From contig DYKD01000017.1 of assembly GCA_020722765.1 (NCBI GenBank), positions 1-50,043 on the forward strand: 50,043 bases of DNA, read 5' to 3'. Every line of letters begins with the position of its first letter. Position 1 is the stretch's first letter. The position numbers and the translations under genes were made by a program. The DNA comes from Brevinema andersonii. GTDB lineage: Bacteria > Spirochaetota > DYKD01. Shown in pieces: positions 38,837-45,890 of this stretch. Below the pieces are notes generated by a model. That model saw nothing but the letters and a program-made list of their open reading frames with translations, was not told where the DNA came from and did no database searches.

Positions 38837-39796
38837 ATGGCAGATGCAAACATGGCAGGTGAAGATTCAAAATTCACTTTCTTTACAAAAGAACCTATTC
38901 TATGTCCTGTATGCGGTTATTCTTTTAAAAGAGAAGAGATGCTTACTGGAAGAGGTCGTCTTATTGCAGGGAAACTTACTCTTGAATTAAGACGTCTTTA
39001 TGAGCCAAGTAAAAAATTCGGCGACATGATAAAACCATTAATATACCCTGTTACGGTCTGTCCTTCTTGTTTGTTTGCTGCTATAAAAGAGGATTTTTTA
39101 AAAGTAGACAAAAAACTTATTGAGAAAGCTCGAGAAAACTCAGAACGAAGAAAAGTAAATATCAATAAGATTTTTCCCGGACTGGATTTCAATGGATCAC
39201 GGAAAATAGAACATGGAGCTGCAAGTTATTTATTGGCGGTTGAAGGGTATTCCTACTTTGATAAATGGGCGTCACCAACCTTAAAAAAGGCGATATCAAG
39301 CCTTCGTGCAGCATGGATTTTTGGTGATTTGGAAAATGAAAATCCTGATAAGGAACAATATGGGGAATTATCAAATTTTTTCTATAAAAAAACACTTTTT
39401 TTCTATAATGAAGCCTTAGAAAGATGGCAGAAAGGTTTTGAATCCTATGATGGTGCAAAAAATTTTGGACCTGATTTGGATAAAAACTGGGGTTATGATG
39501 GAATTTTATACCTTATCGGATATTTGACAAACAAGTTTTCAGTCCTTGAAAAGGATATTTTGAAACGTAAGACAGACTTGGAAAATGCAAAACGTATTAT
39601 AAGCAAAATGTTTGGTAGTGGGAAAGTCAGTAAAGATAAACCTACTGCTATTTTGGATATGACACGGGACTTATATGATGAGATGAGCCAGGAGATAGCA
39701 AGGCTCGAGGAGGAATTAAAAAACCGTATATCTCCAGAGAACCAGCCACCTGAACCGGATTCTTCATCATCAAATGAACAAACAGGACAAAGCTAA
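38837..39796 (+). CDS. DUF2225 family protein, double CxxC
   Basis: The 319-residue protein has two cysteine pairs, Cys23-x-x-Cys26 (ILCPVCGYSF) and Cys75-x-x-Cys78 (VCPSCLFAAI), likely forming a zinc site. A helical central region with aromatic residues follows (about 130-230). The C-terminal part (about 235-300) looks like a coiled coil and ends in a Pro/Ser/Glu tail. The pattern fits DUF2225, a family found mainly in spirochaetes and Firmicutes with unknown function. No signal peptide is seen, so it is cytoplasmic. It overlaps truA by 23 bases. Confidence 0.75.
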   Translation: MADANMAGEDSKFTFFTKEPILCPVCGYSFKREEMLTGRGRLIAGKLTLELRRLYEPSKKFGDMIKPLIYPVTVCPSCLFAAIKEDFLKVDKKLIEKARENSERRKVNINKIFPGLDFNGSRKIEHGAASYLLAVEGYSYFDKWASPTLKKAISSLRAAWIFGDLENENPDKEQYGELSNFFYKKTLFFYNEALERWQKGFESYDGAKNFGPDLDKNWGYDGILYLIGYLTNKFSVLEKDILKRKTDLENAKRIISKMFGSGKVSKDKPTAILDMTRDLYDEMSQEIARLEEELKNRISPENQPPEPDSSSSNEQTGQS

Positions 39797-40604
39797 CAGG
39801 ACGATTCTGCTAACAGTTGCTTATGATGGTACTGATTATGCAGGATGGCAAATTCAGAAAGAAAAATCCACTGTACAACTATCACTGGAAAAATCTTTGT
39901 ATGAGATATTACAAGAAAACATTAAAACAACTTGTGCTGGTAGAACTGATAGTGGAGTCCATGCATTAGGGAACAGAGTCCATTTTAAGACAATATCAAA
40001 GATCAAGACAGGTAATCTGTTAAAGGCATTAAATTCACTTCTTCCTAGAGATATTCGTGTCATACGTGTTGAAGACAAACCTGATACTTTTCATGCAAGA
40101 TATGAAGCAGTACGGCGATGGTATCGATATTACATCTATAACAGTAGGATTTCAATGCCATTTTTAGATCGTTATTCGTTCTTTTATCCATACCCTATTG
40201 ATATTGGGCATGTCAAGAGGAGTTTGAAATTTCTTGTTGGCGAACATGATTTTACCAGTTTTTGTTCCAAAAAAGATGAAAACAAGGTGAAAATCAGGAA
40301 AATTTTTTATATATCACTGAAAAAAACTGGAAAGTTATATTACTTTGATATTGTTGGGTCTGGTTTTTTGCATAATATGATTAGGATTATCGTCGGCACA
40401 GCATTAGCTATCAATAAGAACAAAGAAAAACCTGATAAGATGAAAGAGATACTATTTGCCAAGAACCGAATGGAATCAGGGATGACCGTTCCACCCAACG
40501 GATTGTTTCTGATGAAAGTCACATACAAGGAGGAGCTTACATGGCTGGACAAGATAATGCCAGCGAGGGGATGTCACCCCTTTCTTTTCAGTCATTTATC
40601 ATGA
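39774..40604 (+). CDS. truA: tRNA pseudouridine(38-40) synthase TruA
   Basis: TruA makes pseudouridine at positions 38-40 of the tRNA anticodon arm. The 276 residues include the catalytic Asp59 in CAGRTDSGVHALGN, the RWYRYYIYN segment, and FLHNMIRIIVGTAL near 200. The C-terminal part after PPNGLFLMKVTYKEE continues for 22 residues (to FLFSHLS) that overlap the next gene by 64 bases and are probably not conserved. The start lies inside the end of the previous gene, consistent with translational coupling. Confidence 0.93.
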   Translation: MNKQDKANRTILLTVAYDGTDYAGWQIQKEKSTVQLSLEKSLYEILQENIKTTCAGRTDSGVHALGNRVHFKTISKIKTGNLLKALNSLLPRDIRVIRVEDKPDTFHARYEAVRRWYRYYIYNSRISMPFLDRYSFFYPYPIDIGHVKRSLKFLVGEHDFTSFCSKKDENKVKIRKIFYISLKKTGKLYYFDIVGSGFLHNMIRIIVGTALAINKNKEKPDKMKEILFAKNRMESGMTVPPNGLFLMKVTYKEELTWLDKIMPARGCHPFLFSHLS

Positions 40605-40825
40605 TGCTCACAATTACAGGTATGCAACAGCTTGGGAAAGTTGGAGATGTAAAAACAAGTATTACTGAGACCGACTTGTTTCATGCAAAACAGACTATAG
40701 ATCTTATGGAGATTCTTGAAGAAAAGACCAAAGGGAATCTTACGAAAGAGGAGGATGATTTTCTTAAATCATCACTTACAAATCTTAGGCTGAGTTATAC
40801 AGATACGGTTAAAAATAAAGATTAA
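40541..40825 (+). CDS. DUF1844 domain protein
   Basis: The 94-residue protein matches DUF1844: SFQSFIMMLTITGMQQLGKVGD, followed by DLFHAKQTIDLMEILEEKTKGNLTKEED and a short helix (LTNLRLSY). The family occurs widely in spirochaetes, deltaproteobacteria and others, with unknown role. AAGGAGGAG lies eight bases before the ATG, inside the truA end. It sits in the translation-linked run between truA and the small basic protein gene. Confidence 0.8.
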   Translation: MAGQDNASEGMSPLSFQSFIMMLTITGMQQLGKVGDVKTSITETDLFHAKQTIDLMEILEEKTKGNLTKEEDDFLKSSLTNLRLSYTDTVKNKD

Positions 40826-40840
40826 TAATAAGGAGTTTTT

Positions 40841-40930
40841 ATGCCTTGCGGGAAAAAAAGAAAAAAACATAAGATGGCTGTTCATAAGAGGAAAAAGCGT
40901 TTACGGAAAAACAGACACAAGAAAAAATAG
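40841..40930 (+). CDS. Very small basic protein, AURKAIP1/COX24-like
   Basis: Only 29 residues long: MPCGKKRKKHKMAVHKRKKRL then RKNRHKKK. AAGGAGTTTTT precedes the ATG. Its composition (about 60 percent Lys/Arg) and the KRKKHKMAVHKRKKRLRKNRHK pattern fit the bacterial AURKAIP1/COX24 domain proteins, related to mitochondrial ribosomal protein mS38 and to small bacterial ribosomal extras such as bS22. This points to rRNA binding in the ribosome, which the location near ribosomal genes supports. Function is inferred. Confidence 0.8.
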   Translation: MPCGKKRKKHKMAVHKRKKRLRKNRHKKK

Positions 40931-40933
40931 TCG

Positions 40934-41932
40934 ATGAATAATCAAAAGAGTCATACTGATAAGGCTTCAAAAAGTATACATGCCGTAATCAATGAGATTC
41001 ATAAGGTTATTGTCGGTCAAGATAAGATCATTAATCAATTCTTATGGGCCTTGTTTGCATCTGGACATACGTTGATCATTGGAGTCCCTGGTTTAGCAAA
41101 AACCCTTTTAATCAAGACAATATCAGAAATTATGGATTTAGGTTTTAGTCGTATACAATTTACTCCAGACTTAATGCCTTCAGATATCATCGGTACTGAT
41201 ATTATAGAAGAAACTAAGTCTGGTAGCAGGTCATTCAGGTTTATTAAAGGTCCAGTCTTTTCACATGTTATTCTTGGAGACGAAATAAATCGATCACCTC
41301 CGAAGACACAATCTGCACTTCTCCAGGCAATGCAAGAACGTCAAGTTACTACTGGAGGGAAGACGTATCTTTTAGAAGCTCCATTTTTTGTTTTTGCTAC
41401 ACAAAATCCGATAGAACAGGAAGGGACCTATCCTTTACCTGAAGCCCAGTTGGATCGTTTCATGTTTAGCTTAAATATCGCTTATCCTGATTTTGAAGAA
41501 GAAAAATCCATAGTCAAGCAATCATCAAAATCCGAGTCAGTCAAATTAAGAAAGATACTGACAAGGACTGATATTTTAAACATACAAGACATGGTAAAAT
41601 CAATGCCCGTTTCTGATTTTATTGTAGAATACGCCATTCAAATAGTAAGAGCGTCCAGACCCAATGATGATGCTCCGAAATATGTACGAGATTGGGTTAG
41701 CTGGGGAGCTGGCCCACGTGCATCACAATACTTGATTCACGCGGCTAAATCAAAAGCAATAATTGAAGGGAAATTATCTGTTTCACGAAGTGATATTGAA
41801 GAGGTTTCCTATCCCATTCTTCAACACAGAATCATAACCAATTATAATGCCGAATCTGAAGGTGTTAACTCAAGAAAAATCATTGAAAAATTGATCCATG
41901 ACGTGAGACATGAAACGGAAAAGCGGAAGTAA
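40934..41932 (+). CDS. MoxR-family AAA+ ATPase
   Basis: The 332-residue ATPase has Walker A GVPGLAKT (50-57), Walker B VILGDE (112-117) followed by INRSPPKTQSALLQAMQERQVT, sensor 1 FATQNPIEQEGTYPLPEAQLDRF, and the lid with WVSWGAGPRASQYLI. MoxR proteins act as chaperones that assemble metal- or vWA-containing proteins, here most likely together with the DUF58 protein downstream. It starts three bases after the small basic gene. The next gene overlaps its end by 23 bases. Confidence 0.92.
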   Translation: MNNQKSHTDKASKSIHAVINEIHKVIVGQDKIINQFLWALFASGHTLIIGVPGLAKTLLIKTISEIMDLGFSRIQFTPDLMPSDIIGTDIIEETKSGSRSFRFIKGPVFSHVILGDEINRSPPKTQSALLQAMQERQVTTGGKTYLLEAPFFVFATQNPIEQEGTYPLPEAQLDRFMFSLNIAYPDFEEEKSIVKQSSKSESVKLRKILTRTDILNIQDMVKSMPVSDFIVEYAIQIVRASRPNDDAPKYVRDWVSWGAGPRASQYLIHAAKSKAIIEGKLSVSRSDIEEVSYPILQHRIITNYNAESEGVNSRKIIEKLIHDVRHETEKRK

Positions 41933-42824
41933 GAATAGTAAAATCACTGACCCACTTGATATAGAAATAATCAAGGGACTTGAGTTAAAAGCTCATCAAA
42001 TAGTGGAAGGATTCATTTCCGGTCTCCATAAAAGTCCAAGACATGGTTTTAGTGTCGAATTCAACCAGCATAAATCATATTCCCCAGGAGATGACATTCG
42101 AAGCATGGATTGGCGTGTTTTTGGAAAATCTGACAGATATTATATAAAACAATATGAAGAAGAGACCAATGCGCAGATTCATATTGTCCTCGATCATAGT
42201 GCTTCGATGAAATTCAGGCATTCACACCCTGTAAGCAAATATGAATATTCCCTTTATTTGACAGTTGCTTTGGCTTATCTTTCTTTAAAACAACGAGATT
42301 CCGTTGGTTTATATATGATCTCTGACAAGATCGACCGATATCTTCAGCCTAGTTCCAAGCAGAGCCATTTTTCTGCTATTTTAGATTTGCTTAGAGATGT
42401 AACTCCGGATGGATGTTCAAAAATACCATACGCTTTGCAAGGGTTAGCCAATAGATTGCATAGAAGAAGTATTGTCATAATCCTTTCTGATTTTTTGGAT
42501 AATGTTGACAGTATTGTCAAGTCTTTGGAAGCATTAAGATTTAAGAATAATGAAGTCATACTATTTCAAATAAATGACCAAAGTGAATTAGATTTGCCTT
42601 TTTCCAATATGGTCAAATATATCGATTCTGAAACTGGAAAAGAGATTATTGTTGACATGGTTGAGATCAAGGAGTCGTATCATGATAAGATAAAGAAATC
42701 CACTGAAGAACTTCAGGAATTCTGCAATAGGACTCATAGCCATTTTCAGATGATAACAACTGATGTCGCATATGAAGAATCCCTTAGGCAATTTGTATTG
42801 AGACGCAAGCGCATGAGGGGTTAG
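41910..42824 (+). CDS. DUF58 protein with vWA-like fold
   Basis: The 304-residue protein shows the DUF58 core: HGFSVEFNQHKSYSPGDDIRSMDWRVFGKSDRYYIKQYEE (in segments) and a metal-ion-dependent adhesion motif as DHSASM (Asp95, Ser97, Ser99). A second conserved stretch is IVIILSDFLDNVD. DUF58 genes commonly pair with MoxR, as here. No transmembrane segment is visible. The BatA/BatD-type partners often found next are absent; the following gene is a decayed ygiQ. Confidence 0.9.
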   Translation: MKRKSGSKNSKITDPLDIEIIKGLELKAHQIVEGFISGLHKSPRHGFSVEFNQHKSYSPGDDIRSMDWRVFGKSDRYYIKQYEEETNAQIHIVLDHSASMKFRHSHPVSKYEYSLYLTVALAYLSLKQRDSVGLYMISDKIDRYLQPSSKQSHFSAILDLLRDVTPDGCSKIPYALQGLANRLHRRSIVIILSDFLDNVDSIVKSLEALRFKNNEVILFQINDQSELDLPFSNMVKYIDSETGKEIIVDMVEIKESYHDKIKKSTEELQEFCNRTHSHFQMITTDVAYEESLRQFVLRRKRMRG

Positions 42825-42828
42825 CCAC

Positions 42829-43018
42829 ATGCCCCCATTTTTTTTTTTTTTCTTCCCATTAGCAGATCAGAATCTGAAGAGTTTGGTTTGAAAGAATGGG
42901 ATGTAATCATTGTCATAGGTGATGCCTATATTGATCATCTTGTTTTTGGGGATGCTAAGCTAAGAAAACGGGAAACCAAATTTCAACAAAAAGAAGGTCA
43001 TTCTTTTCTCTTTCCATG
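42829..43018 (+). pseudogene. YgiQ radical-SAM gene remnant (N-terminal fragment)
   Basis: After ATG 42829 the frame enters a run of 14 T (42838-42851). In the -1 shifted frame it reads LPISRSESEEFGLKEWDVII then VIGDAYIDH, the family N-terminus of YgiQ (usually FLPMSREEM..GWD...V.GDAYVDHPSFG). With 15 T the ATG frame would be continuous. After GDAYIDH the similarity fades and a stop follows at 43016-43018, so more than 500 residues including the radical-SAM CxxxCxxC are gone. GAGGGG at the end of the DUF58 gene serves as its site, so it was once in the same operon. Confidence 0.7.
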
Positions 43019-43074
43019 ATTTTTCTAAAAAATGAATTGTATTTTTTACTGGTGATAACAAAGAAATTATATAC

Positions 43075-43102
43075 TTGATTTTTCTTAAAAAACGCTTATT
43101 AT
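43075..43102 (+). promoter_or_regulatory. Promoter for the STAS/GAF/TonB unit
   Basis: TTGATT at 43075-43080 and TATTAT at 43097-43102 are 16 bases apart. The STAS gene starts 32 bases later behind AGGAGG. Confidence 0.55.
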
Positions 43103-43133
43103 AGACATGAATTCAATTAGTAGGAGGAATCCC

Positions 43134-43496
43134 ATGTCAGACCTTACACTTGAATCCTATCCAATTAAGGGTGTATCAAATGGTGGCATAGTGCAAATTT
43201 CAGGATATATTGATTCTTCGAACACTGCAGAAATAGAAAAACAAATAGAAGCATATCTAAATGACAATAAATATAAGATAGCCATTGATCTCAAAAAAGT
43301 TGATTTTATCTCAAGTGCTGGATGGGGAATTTTTATCAGTGAAATTAGAAATATACGTGAGAAAAAGGGGGATCTGGTTTTAGTTAATATGATTCCAGAT
43401 GTCTATGATGTTTATGAATTGATGGAGTTTTCTTCAATTATCAAATCTTTCAATTCATTGGAAGAGGCAACAATATATTTTATGAATATGAAATGA
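43134..43496 (+). CDS. STAS-domain anti-sigma factor antagonist-like protein
   Basis: The 120-residue protein is a stand-alone STAS domain. It reads VQISGYIDSSNTAEIEKQIEAYL, then IAIDLKKVDFISSAGWGIFIS, in which Ser60 or Ser61 corresponds to the phosphorylated serine of SpoIIAA/RsbV. Such proteins bind and free anti-sigma kinases. The ATG at 43134 is preferred because AGGAGG lies six bases upstream; an ATG at 43107 would add nine unconserved residues. Neither a kinase nor a sigma factor is in the window. A decayed SpoIIE phosphatase is near 1500. Confidence 0.85.
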   Translation: MSDLTLESYPIKGVSNGGIVQISGYIDSSNTAEIEKQIEAYLNDNKYKIAIDLKKVDFISSAGWGIFISEIRNIREKKGDLVLVNMIPDVYDVYELMEFSSIIKSFNSLEEATIYFMNMK

Positions 43497-43526
43497 TATT
43501 CAGATAAAATTTCCTTAGAGGACTTC

Positions 43527-45074
43527 ATGGATATTAAACATATAATCACTGATTTGAACATTGAATTTAAAAAAGATAAGATTGATAAAAAAGCAGTCAT
43601 AACAGGAATTAATGCGATTTTGAACTCCTATAATCAGATTTCATCAGTCTTAAAAAAGTATCAAAATGATTTAAAAAAAGACAACGAGAATTTTGATTTT
43701 TTCAAAATTGAAAATGAAGAAAATATGTTTAAAAAAAAAATAACCGGTTTGAGAGAACTCATAGATTTCTTAAAGAATATGGATTCCGTTTTGAGTATTG
43801 ATAAGATCATATCAAAAATTGAAGAAGCCATAGTTTCGCATCTTCTTATTGATACGATAAATATTTTCTTATACGAACACGAAAAAAAGGGGTTTTCTTG
43901 TATTAGGGCAAAAGGGACCGATGAGTTCCAGAATGGTTATTTTATTTCTGAAACTGACCCATTTGTCGAAGATCTTAAGAAGTATAATACATGTATATCA
44001 AAAAAATCATTTGAAGTGTTTTCAATGACAGGGATATTGAAAGAAAAGATTTTTTTATCAAATATCCAATTCATAGTGCCATTAATTGAAGAAAGCCAGT
44101 TGTTAGGAATGCTTTTTCTGGGAGAGAGAGTAGGTGGTTCTCCATTGACCGAAATGAATTTGGAATTCATCAATTCTTTTTCTGTTTTTGTAGCAATTGC
44201 CATTAAAAATGCCAAGATACATAAATCATGTGAAGACAAGATTAAACAATTTGAAATTCTTCATCAATTTTGCGAAAGTGTCATTGAAAAGGATGATAAA
44301 AATTCTATTTTTGAGCAAGTATTAGATGTATTAACCTCAAACTTTGATGTAAAAAAATGTTCTATCGTCTTATATGATGAAATGAAGAATTCGTTCCATG
44401 TTGAAAAGAATTTAAATTTAAGTGAATCCCAGTCTGAGACATATCTAAGAATCTTATTAGAAACAAGTGATGTCATAACAACAAGAAAGATTTATCATAT
44501 TGATGAAGCTAAAGGGCTAGATCCAGGAGATATTCTTCTTTGTATTCCGCTTGTTAAAAATTCTGTTTTGATTGGTCTTTTAAATATTTATTCGTTCAAT
44601 AATGAATATCATCATACAGAAGATATTTCGGATTTATTATCCATAATCGCGTCTCAATTTTCTTTTTCATTGGCATTAAATAAGATAGTCGATGGGAACG
44701 AATATTTATTTAAAAATCCTTTTGATTATGTTAGGCAATGGGTTGAGTATCATATAAATCGGGTTGGATCCACAGGTAAAGGTTTTTCGATTATTCGTAT
44801 AATCATAAATGCGAAAAAAATCTTTTATTCTGCTCTAATCGATTTAGGCTCTAAAATCAAAACCATTTTGCCACTTGACTGTTCTTTAAAACATGTGGGA
44901 TACAATGAAATGATAATTATACAGAGCGGTACGACTTCAAAAAAAAATGTAGAGCATTTCATAAAAGCCGCATTCAATTCAGTCTCAAGTTTGAAATCAT
45001 CCGTTAAAGTTGTCATTTATCCTGATGATGGGGAAAACACGGATACGCTCATAAGGAAATTATATTATGATTAA
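43527..45074 (+). CDS. GAF-GAF protein with degenerate GGDEF-like C-terminus
   Basis: The 515-residue protein starts with a helical coiled-coil-like region (about 1-95). Two GAF-like domains follow (about 95-235 and 245-390); LFLGERVGGSPLTEMNLEFINSF and LLNIYSFNNEYHHTEDISDL are their typical ends. The last 110 residues recall a GGDEF domain: DCSLKHVGYNEMIIIQSG sits where D..RYGGDEF..L would be, and VVIYPDDGENTDTLIRKL matches the end. The active-site GG(D/E)EF is replaced by VGYNEM, so cyclase activity is not expected. It lies 30 bases after the STAS gene and is probably a sensory partner. Confidence 0.65.
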   Translation: MDIKHIITDLNIEFKKDKIDKKAVITGINAILNSYNQISSVLKKYQNDLKKDNENFDFFKIENEENMFKKKITGLRELIDFLKNMDSVLSIDKIISKIEEAIVSHLLIDTINIFLYEHEKKGFSCIRAKGTDEFQNGYFISETDPFVEDLKKYNTCISKKSFEVFSMTGILKEKIFLSNIQFIVPLIEESQLLGMLFLGERVGGSPLTEMNLEFINSFSVFVAIAIKNAKIHKSCEDKIKQFEILHQFCESVIEKDDKNSIFEQVLDVLTSNFDVKKCSIVLYDEMKNSFHVEKNLNLSESQSETYLRILLETSDVITTRKIYHIDEAKGLDPGDILLCIPLVKNSVLIGLLNIYSFNNEYHHTEDISDLLSIIASQFSFSLALNKIVDGNEYLFKNPFDYVRQWVEYHINRVGSTGKGFSIIRIIINAKKIFYSALIDLGSKIKTILPLDCSLKHVGYNEMIIIQSGTTSKKNVEHFIKAAFNSVSSLKSSVKVVIYPDDGENTDTLIRKLYYD

Positions 45075-45086
45075 CAGTAATAAGAT

Positions 45087-45890
45087 ATGAATATCAATAT
45101 CCAGTCAAACTTACTAAGGACACTGCTATTATCTGTCGCTTTGCATTTTATTTTTATTTTAATGATATTGATTTCTTTTGAAAAAAAAATGGTAATAATA
45201 CCGAATTCATTAACTGTGGAGCTTTCTGGCTTTTCATCTGAGAGGTTTTCAGGATTAAGTGAGTTGTCAGACCAGAAGGCAACTGCTAATCCTGCGCAAC
45301 TAACTGAAAGTTTTTTTAGTGACAGTCGAAGCACGGATTCAGTTATTGAGGAAAATCAGCGTCAATATTTTTTACCTCCACGACCTTCACATGAGGCTAT
45401 TAAAAAAGCTAATATGGAAACAATGGAACACATGTTGCAAGAGGCAGGAGTCGATTCTTCATCGACTTCTAAGGTTCAAAGCGCAAATGAACAGAATATG
45501 CTCTCTGAAGACGATTATGAAAAAGGACAAAGATTAAAAGATTTGTCAGCATCTGATAATACTGGAACAAAAGAAGGACAAAAAAGTGTGCCTCCTGGGA
45601 CGGCTGATATTGATTCAGGTCTGGATTTAAGTGGTCTGGGCAGGAGGGTCGTCTTTTCACCTGCCAAACCGGATTATCCTGAATGGGCAAAAAGAGATCT
45701 CATCCAAGGCACTGTAAAATTGACTTTGACTTTTGATATTGAAGGGTTTGTAGTTGGTGTTAAAGTGATTCAATCTTCTGGAAATACCAGATTGGATATT
45801 ATAGCTAAGAATTATGCCCAACAACTTAGAATTCAGCCAGGAACAGAGGATGTCCAAGAATGTTATTTTTTCATGAATTTCAAGTTATAA
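45087..45890 (+). CDS. TonB-like energy transducer
   Basis: The 267-residue protein has one N-terminal membrane helix (LLRTLLLSVALHFIFILMILISF, about 9-31). A polar Ser/Glu/Gln-rich spacer follows, then a C-terminal TonB domain (about 190-267: RRVVFSPAKPDYPEWAKRDLIQGTV, then LTLTFDIEGFVVGVKVIQSSG). The spacer lacks the Pro-Lys/Pro-Glu runs of classical TonB. No exbB/exbD is present here. The stop codon overlaps that of the convergent gene by six bases (TTATAA), with no terminator between. Confidence 0.8.
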   Translation: MNINIQSNLLRTLLLSVALHFIFILMILISFEKKMVIIPNSLTVELSGFSSERFSGLSELSDQKATANPAQLTESFFSDSRSTDSVIEENQRQYFLPPRPSHEAIKKANMETMEHMLQEAGVDSSSTSKVQSANEQNMLSEDDYEKGQRLKDLSASDNTGTKEGQKSVPPGTADIDSGLDLSGLGRRVVFSPAKPDYPEWAKRDLIQGTVKLTLTFDIEGFVVGVKVIQSSGNTRLDIIAKNYAQQLRIQPGTEDVQECYFFMNFKL

